Origin: Enterovibrio norvegicus DSM 15893
GTDB lineage: Bacteria; Pseudomonadota; Gammaproteobacteria; Enterobacterales; Vibrionaceae
DNA length: 38,818 nucleotides
Reading direction: 5' to 3'
Assembly (NCBI RefSeq): GCF_900115495.1
Contig: NZ_FOWR01000029.1
Location: forward strand, 1-38,818
In this document: positions 1 to 8,085 of the stretch, piece by piece
Layout of the letters: every line of letters starts with the position of its first letter
Position numbering within the stretch: the stretch's first letter is position 1
Made by a program: the position numbers and the translations under genes
The notes under the pieces: model-generated
The model's input: the letters and a program-made list of their open reading frames with translations, nothing else
The model's database searches: none
What the model was told of the DNA's origin: nothing

Positions 1-95
1 ATAAATCTTTATGTCTATCAAGTACGAGTGCCCACACAGATTGTATAGGTCAAATTGTTAAAGAACGTTGACTGTAGAAGCGTTTGCTTCTCATC
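1..95 (-). promoter_or_regulatory. rRNA operon leader (boxB-like hairpin, boxA, conserved leader)
   Basis: Read on the minus strand, this matches the transcribed leader ahead of 16S rRNA. A hairpin at 76-91 (AGAAGC/GCTTCT, 4-nt loop) sits where boxB lies. It is followed by boxA, GTTCTTTAACA, at 56-66, and by the conserved CTGTGTGGGCACTC at 26-39. Established knowledge: boxB/boxA recruit the Nus antitermination complex so that Rho does not stop rRNA transcription. The 16S gene itself must lie just left of the window. In E. coli an rrn operon also follows clpB, which supports the reading. Confidence 0.85.
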
Positions 96-108
96 GTCAG
101 GGCTGCGA

Positions 109-136
109 ATTCTACGCTGCCGGGAGATGAAGTCAA
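109..136 (-). promoter_or_regulatory. rrn promoter, proximal (P2-like)
   Basis: The minus strand reads TTGACT at 131-136, a 16-bp spacer, then TAGAAT at 109-114, ahead of the boxB/boxA leader. This is the position and spacing of an rrn P2 promoter. The 16-bp spacer is typical of growth-rate-controlled rRNA promoters. Confidence 0.75.
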
Positions 137-242
137 GAAGAAATTTTGAGATTTTTCAGCGTGGTGTTCACCGCATCCAAAACGTCTTGTTGACTTCCTT
201 CAACCGCGATAAGCACTGGGCTTTTCCGTTGAAGCAGGCGGC

Positions 243-270
243 ATTCTACTGATTGAGCCGTTAACGTCAA
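243..270 (-). promoter_or_regulatory. rrn promoter, middle
   Basis: The minus strand reads TTGACG at 265-270, a 16-bp spacer, then TAGAAT at 243-248. It has the same architecture and the same -10 as the proximal promoter about 134 bp downstream, so it appears to be an extra tandem rrn promoter. Confidence 0.7.
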
Positions 271-362
271 GCGTTTATTTTCAATCCATTTTGAAGCCGT
301 TTCGCCGTAATGATTCAGTGGCCAGTTCCGTGTGGAGCAGGTCGCCGTGTCAGTGAGGTCGC

Positions 363-420
363 ATTATAGGGACGGTTCAGATCTTGGCAAGGCTTTTTTG
401 GTATAAAAATGAATAAACAC
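363..420 (-). promoter_or_regulatory. rrn promoter, distal (P1-like) with AT-rich upstream element
   Basis: The minus strand reads TTGCCA at 385-390, a 16-bp spacer, then TATAAT at 363-368, followed by a GCGAC discriminator and CACTGACACGG. The -10 and downstream sequence closely resemble the E. coli rrn P1 core (CCCTATAATGCG...CACTGACACGG). The AT-rich 391-420 upstream of the -35 fits an UP element. Inference: this is the main ppGpp/DksA-sensitive rRNA promoter. Confidence 0.8.
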
Positions 421-487
421 TCCCTTTCGGTTGAACTTTGAACTTAACGCTCAAAAACAATACAAACCGCCATAATTTTAGCGCTAT

Positions 488-523
488 AAATAGAAAGAGG
501 CCTTGGTTGGCCTCTTTCTATTT
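488..523 (-). terminator. clpB terminator hairpin
   Basis: A perfect 15-bp inverted repeat (488-502 with 509-523, 6-nt loop) lies about 50 bp past the clpB stop. The stem is AT-rich at its base and no long T-run follows. It separates clpB from the rrn promoters. Confidence 0.8.
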
Positions 524-575
524 AGTGAAATTTAAGGTCAAAACATGCGTTTTGCTCTCTCTATAATGCTATTAA

Positions 576-3149
576 TCATTGAATTGCTTTGATTTGCTCA
601 TTTTCAACAATCAACCTCACTGGTTTACCTGGTACCACTTCACCTTTTAGGATGGCTTGTGCCAGTGGATTTTCAATACTTTGTTGAATCGCACGCTTCA
701 ATGGACGTGCACCATAAACAGGATCGAACCCCGCATTAGAGATAAAACTAAGCGCATCCTCGTTCACATCCAAGACCAAATCTCGTTCAGCCATGCGTTT
801 CGCAAGATGCTGCAGTTGAACACCGGCAATTTCTTTAATGTGCTCTTGCCCAAGGGGGTGGAATACCACAGCTTCATCGATACGGTTGATAAACTCTGGA
901 CGGAAATGTTTACTCACCACATCCATAACCATCACTTTAATACCGTCGTAATCCAACTCACCAAAGTGTTCTTGGATACGATCAGAGCCTAGGTTCGACG
1001 TCATGATGACGACGGCATTACGAAAATCGACAGTACGCCCCTGCCCGTCAGTCAATCGCCCATCATCGAGCACTTGAAGAAGAAGATTGAACACATCAGG
1101 GTGTGCTTTCTCCACTTCATCCAGCAATATGACGGAATAAGGACGGCGACGCACAGCTTCGGTTAAATATCCGCCCTCTTCATAACCAACATAGCCAGGG
1201 GGTGCACCCACCAGCCTTGCGACTGAATGTTTTTCCATGAATTCCGACATATCGATACGAACCATGGCATCACTGCTGTCGAACATAAACTCCGCGAGTG
1301 ATTTACATAACTCAGTCTTACCTACTCCAGTGGGACCAAGGAAAAGGAAAGAACCGATAGGACGGTTTGGATCAGCCAGTCCCGCTCGGCTACGACGAAT
1401 GGCATTCGCAACAGAGTTCACTGCTTCTTCTTGCCCTTTTACACGACCGTGAAGTTCACCTTCCATTTGAAGAAGCTTTTCTTTCTCACCTTCGAGCATC
1501 TTGGCAACAGGGATGCCGGTTTGACGAGACAGAACTTCTGCAATTTCCGCATCGGTAACACGATTCTTCAGTAGCGTCATTTCTTGCATTTCTGCTTGGC
1601 TAGCAAGATCGAGCTGCTTTTCAAGTTCAGGGATTCGGCCATATTGCAGTTCAGACATACGATTTAAATCGCTAGCCCGTCGCGCAATCTCCAAATCCGT
1701 GCGCGCTTGTTCCAATGCACTTTTTATATGTTGCGTGCCTGACAGCGCTGCTTTCTCGGCATTCCACACTTCATCAAGCTCAGCGAAATCACGTTCTTTC
1801 TCGTCAATCTCGGATTGCAGCGTTTCGAGACGCTTCTTACTCGCCTCATCATTTTCTTTGGCCAATGCTTGCTGCTCTATCTTGAGCTGAATCAACCGAC
1901 GTTCGAGGCGATCCAGTTGTTCAGGCTTAGAGTCAATCTGCATACGAATACTTGATGCGGCCTCATCTATCAGATCAATCGCCTTATCCGGCAATTGACG
2001 ATCAGAGATATAACGATGAGATAAGCTCGCCGCGGCAACGATCGCTGGATCAGTAATTTCCACCGCATGGTGCAGTTCATACCGTTCTTTCAACCCACGA
2101 AGGATTGCTACTGTGTCTTCAACGCTTGGCTCATTGACGAGGACTTTTTGGAAACGACGTTCCAGCGCGGCATCTTTCTCCACGTATTGACGATATTCGT
2201 CCAGAGTCGTTGCTCCCACACAGTGAAGCTCGCCGCGAGCCAGCGCAGGTTTTAGCATGTTGCCTGCATCCATAGCGCCTTCGGCTTTACCTGCCCCCAC
2301 CATGGTGTGGATTTCATCGATAAAGAGGATGACGTTGCCTTCCTCTTTCGCAAGCTCGTTAAGAACCGACTTTAACCGCTCTTCAAATTCGCCTCGATAT
2401 TTTGCCCCCGCGACCAACGACCCCATATCGAGAGACAATACACGTTTATTGCGAAGCCCTTCTGGCACTTCACCATTCACAATGCGCTGAGCGAGGCCTT
2501 CAACAATGGCAGTTTTACCCACTCCTGGCTCACCAATGATGACGGGGTTGTTTTTAGTTCGACGCTGCAGAACTTGTATCGTTCGGCGAATTTCATCATC
2601 ACGTCCGATAACAGGGTCAAGTTTGCCCTGCTCTGCTTTTTCAGTCAGATCAACCGTGAACTTTTCGAGTGCTTGGCGTGCTTCTTCAGCATTGGGATCA
2701 TCGATAGCCTGACCGCCACGCACCTTATCAATCGCCCCTTCAACTTTTTTAGTCGTTAGACCGAGGCTACGCAGTAATTCGCCTAGCGACCCTTTATCTT
2801 CGACGGCAGCAAGGATGAATAACTCAGAAGAAATGTATTTATCTTTTCGCTTCTGCGATAACTTATCGCACATGTTAAATAACATGCCCATACCATGAGA
2901 AAGCTGGACATCGCCACCTGTGCCAGACACTTTCGGCAACTTGTCCAAAAGCTCGCTCAAGCTAGACCGTAGTTGGCTAACATCCACGTTGAGAAGTGTC
3001 ATTAAAGGACGAATGGTGCTGCTGTCCTGATTGAGGAGAGACACCATCAAGTGCACAGGCTCGATATATTGGTTATCACGCCCTAAAGCCAGAGACTGGG
3101 CGTCGGAAATGGCTAATTGAAATTTGCTGGTAAATCGGTCAAGGCGCAT
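576..3149 (-). CDS. clpB: ATP-dependent disaggregase ClpB
   Basis: ClpB is a cytoplasmic hexameric AAA+ machine that, with DnaK, pulls polypeptides out of heat-induced aggregates. The 857 residues match the usual length. Visible parts are an N-terminal Clp domain (about 1-145), a first AAA+ domain with Walker A GEPGVGKT at 206-213, a coiled-coil middle domain (about 400-525), and a second AAA+ domain with GPTGVGKT near residue 605, followed by the D2-small domain. The ATG is preceded by a strong GAGGAGGGG ribosome site. A sigma-32-type promoter lies in the 88-bp gap after pgeF, so heat-shock control is likely. The order pgeF-clpB-rrn is the E. coli arrangement. I did not identify an internal second start. 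Confidence 0.98.
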   Translation of the reverse strand: MRLDRFTSKFQLAISDAQSLALGRDNQYIEPVHLMVSLLNQDSSTIRPLMTLLNVDVSQLRSSLSELLDKLPKVSGTGGDVQLSHGMGMLFNMCDKLSQKRKDKYISSELFILAAVEDKGSLGELLRSLGLTTKKVEGAIDKVRGGQAIDDPNAEEARQALEKFTVDLTEKAEQGKLDPVIGRDDEIRRTIQVLQRRTKNNPVIIGEPGVGKTAIVEGLAQRIVNGEVPEGLRNKRVLSLDMGSLVAGAKYRGEFEERLKSVLNELAKEEGNVILFIDEIHTMVGAGKAEGAMDAGNMLKPALARGELHCVGATTLDEYRQYVEKDAALERRFQKVLVNEPSVEDTVAILRGLKERYELHHAVEITDPAIVAAASLSHRYISDRQLPDKAIDLIDEAASSIRMQIDSKPEQLDRLERRLIQLKIEQQALAKENDEASKKRLETLQSEIDEKERDFAELDEVWNAEKAALSGTQHIKSALEQARTDLEIARRASDLNRMSELQYGRIPELEKQLDLASQAEMQEMTLLKNRVTDAEIAEVLSRQTGIPVAKMLEGEKEKLLQMEGELHGRVKGQEEAVNSVANAIRRSRAGLADPNRPIGSFLFLGPTGVGKTELCKSLAEFMFDSSDAMVRIDMSEFMEKHSVARLVGAPPGYVGYEEGGYLTEAVRRRPYSVILLDEVEKAHPDVFNLLLQVLDDGRLTDGQGRTVDFRNAVVIMTSNLGSDRIQEHFGELDYDGIKVMVMDVVSKHFRPEFINRIDEAVVFHPLGQEHIKEIAGVQLQHLAKRMAERDLVLDVNEDALSFISNAGFDPVYGARPLKRAIQQSIENPLAQAILKGEVVPGKPVRLIVENEQIKAIQ

Positions 3150-3189
3150 GGCCCCTCCTCTGCATTACATCGGTATTTTGTTACCGATC

Positions 3190-3218
3190 AAATGGGAGCA
3201 GCCCTGGCCAATTTCAAG
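3190..3218 (-). promoter_or_regulatory. sigma-32 (heat-shock) promoter of clpB
   Basis: The minus strand reads CTTGAAA at 3212-3218, then 13 bp, then CTCCCATTT ending at 3190. The sigma-32 consensus is CTTGAAA followed by CCCCAT-type -10 sequence. A small hairpin (CGGTA/TACCG, 3171-3186) lies in the resulting 5' UTR. Confidence 0.8.
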
Positions 3219-3237
3219 TTGAAAGGTGAAATATTTA

Positions 3238-3975
3238 TCACTGAGGTGGGTGTTCTATCCAGATGCAACTTGCCTGACGACCTGTCTGGTTTTCTCGTCG
3301 GTATGAGAAAAATTGCTCAGGTTCAGACACAGTGCATAAATCACCACCATTGATATTGGTCACGCCTGCTCGTTGCAAACGACGTCTCGCGAGTAAATAA
3401 ATATCCGCAAGCCAGCGATCATTATGAGCCTGAAACGCAATGTCTGCGCCACTATCATTGGCAATAAAGGCATCGCGCACTTCACCACCCACTTCAAATG
3501 CAGAAGGGCCGATCGCAGGACCTAGCCATACCAATACGTTTTCAGGGTCAGTGAATGTCGCCAATGTTTCTTCCAGCACACCATTGACCAGCCCACGCCA
3601 CCCAGCGTGTGCAGCAGCAACCTGCGTCCCTTCTTTATCGCAGAAAAGAACAGGTAAGCAATCTGCCGTCATAATGGTACACACTTCGCCGACATGTCGA
3701 GTAAACGACGCATCAGCATCAGGCACCAAACCTGAGGAAAGAGGCAGTTCAACCACCTCAGTACCATGAACTTGATTAAGCCAAGCGGGTGTTCGTGCCA
3801 TTTGCATTTCTGATGCAAGAATTGCACGGTTCTCCGCAACATGCTCAGGGTTATCCTGAACATGATCTCCCAAGTTTAAGCTTGTGTAAGGCAACAAGCT
3901 CACGCCACCAATGCGCGTGGTGCTAACTGCTTTCACATGAGAGGGAGCGGGCCAGCTTGGCGTAATCCAATCCAT
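3238..3975 (-). CDS. pgeF: Multicopper polyphenol oxidase / purine nucleoside phosphorylase family protein (YfiH)
   Basis: This is a 245-residue member of the YfiH/laccase-domain family. Bacterial members have been reported to edit peptidoglycan precursors (PgeF) and to act as laccase-like oxidases or purine nucleosidases; I do not choose between these for this protein. Family marks are the ADCLPV motif, the HAGWRG motif and C-terminal conserved cysteines. The ATG starts 2 bp after the rluD stop with no strong ribosome site, so translation is probably coupled to rluD. It sits between rluD and clpB as in E. coli. Confidence 0.93.
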   Translation of the reverse strand: MDWITPSWPAPSHVKAVSTTRIGGVSLLPYTSLNLGDHVQDNPEHVAENRAILASEMQMARTPAWLNQVHGTEVVELPLSSGLVPDADASFTRHVGEVCTIMTADCLPVLFCDKEGTQVAAAHAGWRGLVNGVLEETLATFTDPENVLVWLGPAIGPSAFEVGGEVRDAFIANDSGADIAFQAHNDRWLADIYLLARRRLQRAGVTNINGGDLCTVSEPEQFFSYRRENQTGRQASCIWIEHPPQ

Positions 3976-3977
3976 TT

Positions 3978-4955
3978 TTAGTAATCCAGATCGCTGAACT
4001 CTTCAGCATCAGCACGAAGTACTTCCGCCAGCTTCACCATGTCTTCTGGAATTGGCGCATGCCATTCCATTAGCTCACCAGTGATCGGGTGCTCTAAGCG
4101 CAGCATCGTAGCGTGAAGTGCTTGGCGATCGAAACCACGCAGCGCTTGAACCATATCCTCACCTGAATTACGCGGCAGACGAGGACGACCACCATAAAGA
4201 TGATCACCGATCAACGGATAGTTCAAGAAAGACATGTGAACACGAATTTGGTGAGTACGACCGGTTTCCAAACGGACACGTAAACGCGTATGTGCTCGGA
4301 AATGCTCAGCCACACGATAATGCGTGATAGCAGGTTTACCTAGCTCATGCACAGCCATTTGCGTACGTTTGGTTGGGTGACGACCAATCGCCTTTTCAAT
4401 GGTACCGCCGCCCGTCATCGTACCGATAACGATAGCTTCATACTCACGAGTAAATTTCTTACGCTTTTGCAGTGCACGCACCAAACGCGTTTGAGCTGGA
4501 ATGGTCTTCGCGACCACCATCAAACCTGTTGTGTCTTTATCCAGACGGTGAACGATACCCGCACGAGGTACTTCCGCAATATCTGGGTAGCGGAACAACA
4601 AACCATTCAAGATCGTACCATCAGGACAACCAGCACCTGGGTGCACAACCAAACCACGTGGTTTGTTAATCACCAAGATGTCGTCGTCTTCATAAACGAT
4701 GTCCAATGGGATGTCTTGGGCTGCCCAGCGTTGTTCGTCTTCGATTTCCGCTTCAACGACAATGGCTTCGCCACCCATCATTTTCACACGTGGCTTGTTG
4801 ACGATCGCTCCATCGACGCTTACTTTATCGGCCAGAATCCATTCTTTGATCCGAGAACGGGAATAATCAGGGAACAACTCTGCCAACGCCTGATCCAGAC
4901 GCTGTCCTAGTTGGCTGTCACTAACTGTACTGCTTAATTCTAAATACTGTGCCAT
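3978..4955 (-). CDS. rluD: 23S rRNA pseudouridine synthase RluD
   Basis: RluD makes pseudouridines 1911, 1915 and 1917 in helix 69 of 23S rRNA and is needed for good 50S maturation. The protein has an N-terminal S4 RNA-binding domain (about 15-75) and a pseudouridine synthase domain with RLDKDTTG, in which Asp139 is the catalytic nucleophile. I start at the ATG at 4955 (325 residues, MAQYLEL...), which aligns with the E. coli start. A longer frame from a TTG at 4976 has no family support. It is followed at once by pgeF and lies divergent from bamD. Confidence 0.96.
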   Translation of the reverse strand: MAQYLELSSTVSDSQLGQRLDQALAELFPDYSRSRIKEWILADKVSVDGAIVNKPRVKMMGGEAIVVEAEIEDEQRWAAQDIPLDIVYEDDDILVINKPRGLVVHPGAGCPDGTILNGLLFRYPDIAEVPRAGIVHRLDKDTTGLMVVAKTIPAQTRLVRALQKRKKFTREYEAIVIGTMTGGGTIEKAIGRHPTKRTQMAVHELGKPAITHYRVAEHFRAHTRLRVRLETGRTHQIRVHMSFLNYPLIGDHLYGGRPRLPRNSGEDMVQALRGFDRQALHATMLRLEHPITGELMEWHAPIPEDMVKLAEVLRADAEEFSDLDY

Positions 4956-5034
4956 AACGAACTTTTTGATTCTCAATGAGACTAATACCCTACAACGTGG
5001 CTTTTTACCCCTCGGGCATGGTCACGTTTACTAG

Positions 5035-5064
5035 TTGGTATTATATCGGGTCGATGGGTAGAAT
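5035..5064 (+). promoter_or_regulatory. Candidate bamD promoter
   Basis: TTGGTA at 5035-5040, an 18-bp spacer and TAGAAT at 5059-5064 lie about 90 bp ahead of bamD in the divergent rluD/bamD gap. The match to sigma-70 sites is moderate. Confidence 0.45.
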
Positions 5065-5153
5065 AACCCCTATCGCGCCATTGTATCTTTTTGCGGCTGA
5101 CTCCGTAATGGGCAAAGGCTGAAAAATATTCTTTCAAGGAAGCAACCGTAGTA

Positions 5154-5879
5154 ATGAAACGCCTGACTCTTTCTTCTCTACTCGCCCTTTCTCTGCTGGC
5201 AGGATGTTCTAGCACGGACGAGATTGTGCCTGACATTCCGCCGTCAGAGCTTTATCAAGAAGCCCAAGTTTCATTGAATGAGGGAAGCTGGAATACCGCC
5301 ATCGAAAGATTGGAAGCGCTGGATTCTCGTTATCCATTCGGTGCTTACTCTGAACAAGTTCAGTTAGATCTCATTTATGTGTATTACAAAAATGACGATC
5401 TGGCATTGGGTGAAGCGACCATTGACCGCTTTATGCGTATGAACCCTGGTCACCCTGAAATGGACTGGGTGCTCTACATGCGCGGCTTAACCAACATGGC
5501 GCAAGACAGAAGTTTCCTTCATGACCTATTGAACGTTGATCGCAGCGACCGTGATCCAGAACCGTCTCGTCGCGCATTTAGCGACTTCAGACGTCTACTT
5601 GATCGTTACCCAAACAGTGAATATGCAGCTGATGCTCAAAAACGCATGGTGGCACTAAAGAATCGTCTGGCTGACTATGAACTCGCGACCGCGGATTTCT
5701 ATGTGCGCCGTGAAGCATGGATTGCCGTCATCAACCGTTGCCAAGAACTGCAACGTGATTTTCCTGATACTTTGGCAGCAAAAAAATCACTGCCATTGAT
5801 GTTGAAAGCCTACGAAGAGCTAAAACTCGATGTTCCCGCAGAACGTACACGCGAGTTGATTCAACTTAACGAAAGCTAA
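5154..5879 (+). CDS. bamD: Outer membrane assembly lipoprotein BamD
   Basis: BamD is the essential lipoprotein of the BAM complex that folds beta-barrel proteins into the outer membrane, where it holds BamA, C and E. The 241 residues begin with a lipoprotein signal whose lipobox LLAGC puts the lipidated cysteine at residue 18. The rest is made of TPR-like helical repeats with the expected WNTAIERLEALDSRYPFG segment. Length and sequence fit the family. A terminator follows 20 bp after the stop, so it is probably a single-gene unit. The bamD-raiA-pheA order is conserved with E. coli. Confidence 0.96.
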   Translation: MKRLTLSSLLALSLLAGCSSTDEIVPDIPPSELYQEAQVSLNEGSWNTAIERLEALDSRYPFGAYSEQVQLDLIYVYYKNDDLALGEATIDRFMRMNPGHPEMDWVLYMRGLTNMAQDRSFLHDLLNVDRSDRDPEPSRRAFSDFRRLLDRYPNSEYAADAQKRMVALKNRLADYELATADFYVRREAWIAVINRCQELQRDFPDTLAAKKSLPLMLKAYEELKLDVPAERTRELIQLNES

Positions 5880-5897
5880 TCACGCCAAACAAAAACG

Positions 5898-5925
5898 AAA
5901 AAAGCAGCCATTGGCTGCTTTTTTT
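5898..5925 (+). terminator. bamD rho-independent terminator
   Basis: The GCAGCC/GGCTGC stem flanked by A- and T-runs (AAAAAAGCAGCC...GGCTGCTTTTTTT) directly follows bamD. Confidence 0.9.
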
Positions 5926-6147
5926 ATATTTGCTCGAAGGTGCTAGCCTCAGTTGCGTTTGGTTAAAATAACACCAAGGTATTCTTTAGCACGAACAGTG
6001 TCCCTAACGTTCAGTGTTCGTTAGCGACCTTATTTTTCCATCTTGCCTTAGTTATCTTGCTGCTTTCAAGCACTTTCTGGTGCATTTCATCGAGAGATTC
6101 TGACAGGATCACAACATGGCTCGGCAACACTTACCCGCAGCTAAAAA
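5926..6147 (+). other. bamD-raiA intergenic region with a terminator-like hairpin
   Basis: This gap holds no credible ORF. A hairpin at 6000-6028 (GTC-C-CTAACG / CGTTAG-C-GAC, one C-C mismatch) is followed by TTATTTTT (6030-6037). ACGAACA and TGTTCGT at its flanks form a competing stem. It could be a transcript leader, an attenuator or the end of a small RNA. No convincing promoter was seen between the bamD terminator and the hairpin. Confidence 0.4.
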
Positions 6148-6163
6148 AGTGATCTTTGTCACA
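6148..6163 (+). promoter_or_regulatory. CRP-like site upstream of raiA
   Basis: AGTGA, 6 bp, TCACA, with A-rich and T-rich flanks, closely matches the CRP consensus TGTGA-N6-TCACA. Its centre is about 76 bp before the raiA ATG. A poor -10 (TAATCT, 6184-6189) would place it near -41.5, a class II position. The promoter assignment is inference. Confidence 0.65.
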
Positions 6164-6231
6164 TTATTTCTTTTCCAGAAACGTAATCTGAAAGTGAGCC
6201 CAGCAAAGGGCAAGCAAAAGAGGAAAGACCT

Positions 6232-6567
6232 ATGAGAGTAGAAATTACTGGTAAAAACATCGACATCACTGCTGCTATTCGTGAACGCATTACTGCCCGC
6301 TTTGAAAAGCTGGAGAAGTGGCAAGTCGCTCTCATTAACCCTCATGCCGTTATCAGTGAAGAGCCCAACAAGAAATTTAAAATTGAAGCAGGGGTATCTG
6401 TACCAGGCACTACTCTGATTGCTTCGGCGGAACATGAAGACATGTATGCCGCGATTAACGAAGCAGGCCAGAAACTAGAAAAACAACTCAACAAGCAAGC
6501 ACACAAAGGAGAAGCGCGACGCGCGAGCCATATCGAATTGCCTGCTGATGAAGAAGAAGCTGTCTAA
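6232..6567 (+). CDS. raiA: Ribosome-associated inhibitor RaiA (YfiA / HPF family)
   Basis: RaiA binds the 30S channel where tRNA and mRNA would sit, inactivating 70S ribosomes in stationary phase or stress. The 111-residue protein aligns across its length with E. coli YfiA: an N-terminal ITGKNIDIT strand, the KLEKWQ helix, the conserved INPH segment, HEDMYAAINE, and the basic KQLNKQAHKGEARR tract, then a short acidic tail. A good AGAGGAAAG ribosome site precedes the ATG. The position between bamD and pheL matches E. coli. A CRP-like site upstream suggests cAMP control. Confidence 0.93.
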   Translation: MRVEITGKNIDITAAIRERITARFEKLEKWQVALINPHAVISEEPNKKFKIEAGVSVPGTTLIASAEHEDMYAAINEAGQKLEKQLNKQAHKGEARRASHIELPADEEEAV

Positions 6568-6585
6568 GTCTCTACATACACTAAC

Positions 6586-6613
6586 AATCAGCCCCGCACA
6601 TGCGGGGCTGATT
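6586..6613 (+). terminator. raiA terminator-like hairpin
   Basis: A perfect 12-bp GC-rich stem (AATCAGCCCCGC/GCGGGGCTGATT, loop ACAT) follows raiA. No T-run follows it, so efficiency is uncertain. It ends 4 bp before the pheL -35. Confidence 0.7.
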
Positions 6614-6617
6614 CGTC

Positions 6618-6646
6618 TTGACATAAAAGAGCCAGCCCAATAAGGT
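6618..6646 (+). promoter_or_regulatory. pheL-pheA promoter
   Basis: A perfect -35 TTGACA (6618-6623), a 17-bp spacer and a weak -10 TAAGGT (6641-6646) lie about 33 bp before the pheL start codon. Confidence 0.7.
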
Positions 6647-6678
6647 TGAGCAATATTACACCAAACAAAGCACTATCG

Positions 6679-6726
6679 ATGAAACCGACCTCTCCATTTT
6701 TCTTTCGTTTCTTTTTCCGCATTTAA
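6679..6726 (+). CDS. pheL: pheA operon leader peptide PheL
   Basis: This 15-codon ORF reads MKPTSPFFFRFFFRI and has six phenylalanine codons in seven positions (FFFRFFF). E. coli PheL is of the same size with a similar run. It lies between the TTGACA promoter and a terminator hairpin ahead of pheA. Established knowledge: when charged tRNA-Phe is scarce the ribosome stalls in the Phe codons and the terminator does not form; when it is plentiful, transcription stops. The upstream ribosome site is weak. Confidence 0.9.
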   Translation: MKPTSPFFFRFFFRI

Positions 6727-6768
6727 TTAGGCGGGGCTAAGGGCGAGCATCGATAGCGAAGAAATCCC

Positions 6769-6800
6769 AAAGCCTCCCTCTCATCAGGGAGGCTTTTTAT
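6769..6800 (+). terminator. pheA attenuator terminator
   Basis: The stem AAAGCCTCCCT (6769-6779) pairs with AGGGAGGCTTT (6786-6796), followed by TTTTTATT. It lies between pheL and pheA and is the attenuator. A G-rich segment at 6731-6742 (GGCGGGGCTAAG) could pair imperfectly with the 5' arm as antiterminator. Confidence 0.88.
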
Positions 6801-6829
6801 TAGGGTCAGCATTAAAACAGGATAAGGGA

Positions 6830-7999
6830 ATGAGCAAACCAACACTGTCGCTTGATGATATCCGCATCAATGTGAGTCGTATCGATCAGGAATTACTCTC
6901 ATTGCTTGCTGATCGCAGAAAACTCAGCTTAGAAGTCGCAAAAAGTAAAATCCAAACGCAAAAACCCGTTCGCGATATCGAGCGTGAACAAGTGTTATTG
7001 GAAAAATTGGTTGCTGACGGTAAAACTCATGAACTTGACCCTCAGTACGTCACAAAGATCTTCCATTCCATCATTGAAGATTCGGTGCTTTACCAACAAG
7101 CATTTTTACAACGACTGACCAATCCAGATAACGAGCAGCCACTGGCTCGCGTCTCTTTCCTTGGTGGAAAAGGCTCTTATTCCAACCTTGCTGCACGCAA
7201 CTTCTTTGCACGGAAAAACACGACGCTTGCCGAAATCCAATGTCAAAGCTTCAAAGAAGTGATTGAAGTGGTCGAGAACGGCAATGCTGACTACGGTGTA
7301 CTTCCGATCGAAAACACCAGCTCTGGTTCTATCAACGATGTGTACGACCAACTCCAACACACGCGCCTTTCTATCGTTGGTGAAATAACGCAACCTATTG
7401 AGCATTGCCTACTGACTGCAGTGGATACTGATGTCGATGTCATCGAAGTGCTTTACTCTCACCCCCAACCACACCAACAGTGCAGCGAGTTTCTCCGTTC
7501 ATTGGGTAATGTGAAACAAGAGTATTGCCAAAGCACTGCCGAAGCGATGAAAGAGGTAGCCAAGCTAAAAGACCCGAAGGTGGCCGCGATTGGAAATGCA
7601 AGCAGTGGTGAACTTTATGGTTTAACGCCGCTAAAATCAGGCATCGCCAATCAGCAAGAAAACCATACGCGTTTTATTGTGGTTGCACGTAAGCCCATTG
7701 AAGTGACCGCACTCATTCCAGCGAAAACCACGTTCATTATGTCGACAGGACAAACCGCGGGGTCATTGGTTGAGAGCTTGTTGGTTTTGAGAAATCACGG
7801 CATCAACATGACCAAACTCGAGTCGCGCCCTGTGCTTGGTAATCCATGGGAAGAAATGTTCTATGTGGATGTGGAAGGCAACTTACGTACCGATGTAATG
7901 AAAGATGCCCTCGAAGAACTCACGCGCCTGACACGATATATCAAAGTGCTTGGCACCTACCCTATCGAAAATGTCGCGCCTTGCGAAATCGACGTGTAA
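6830..7999 (+). CDS. pheA: Bifunctional chorismate mutase / prephenate dehydratase (P-protein)
   Basis: The enzyme turns chorismate to prephenate and prephenate to phenylpyruvate, the committed steps to phenylalanine. The 389 residues comprise an AroQ chorismate mutase domain (about 1-95, with RIDQELLSLLADRR), a prephenate dehydratase domain (about 105-290, opening with VSFLGGKGSYSNLAAR), and a C-terminal ACT domain with the phenylalanine-binding ESRP motif, consistent with feedback inhibition. A GATAAGGGA ribosome site precedes the ATG. Expression is under the PheL attenuator just upstream. It converges on tyrA with a shared bidirectional terminator. Confidence 0.97.
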   Translation: MSKPTLSLDDIRINVSRIDQELLSLLADRRKLSLEVAKSKIQTQKPVRDIEREQVLLEKLVADGKTHELDPQYVTKIFHSIIEDSVLYQQAFLQRLTNPDNEQPLARVSFLGGKGSYSNLAARNFFARKNTTLAEIQCQSFKEVIEVVENGNADYGVLPIENTSSGSINDVYDQLQHTRLSIVGEITQPIEHCLLTAVDTDVDVIEVLYSHPQPHQQCSEFLRSLGNVKQEYCQSTAEAMKEVAKLKDPKVAAIGNASSGELYGLTPLKSGIANQQENHTRFIVVARKPIEVTALIPAKTTFIMSTGQTAGSLVESLLVLRNHGINMTKLESRPVLGNPWEEMFYVDVEGNLRTDVMKDALEELTRLTRYIKVLGTYPIENVAPCEIDV

Positions 8000-8043
8000 C
8001 ACACCTTTCGATAACGGCTAAATGTGCAAATCCGGTACGATCA

Positions 8044-8069
8044 AAAAAGGAGCCTAAAGGCTCCTTTTT
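8044..8069. terminator. Bidirectional terminator between pheA and tyrA
   Basis: AAAAAGGAGCC pairs with GGCTCCTTTTT across a TAAA loop, with A-runs and T-runs on either side, so it can stop both convergent genes. Confidence 0.92.
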
Positions 8070-8085
8070 ATCATTCAAACCACAC

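Noticed and set aside
4347-4910. 187-codon plus-strand frame
   Set aside because: It lies wholly antisense to rluD and has no family resemblance.
4956-4976. TTG-initiated N-terminal extension of RluD
   Set aside because: The ATG at 4955 aligns exactly with the known protein, and Asp139 numbering then fits.
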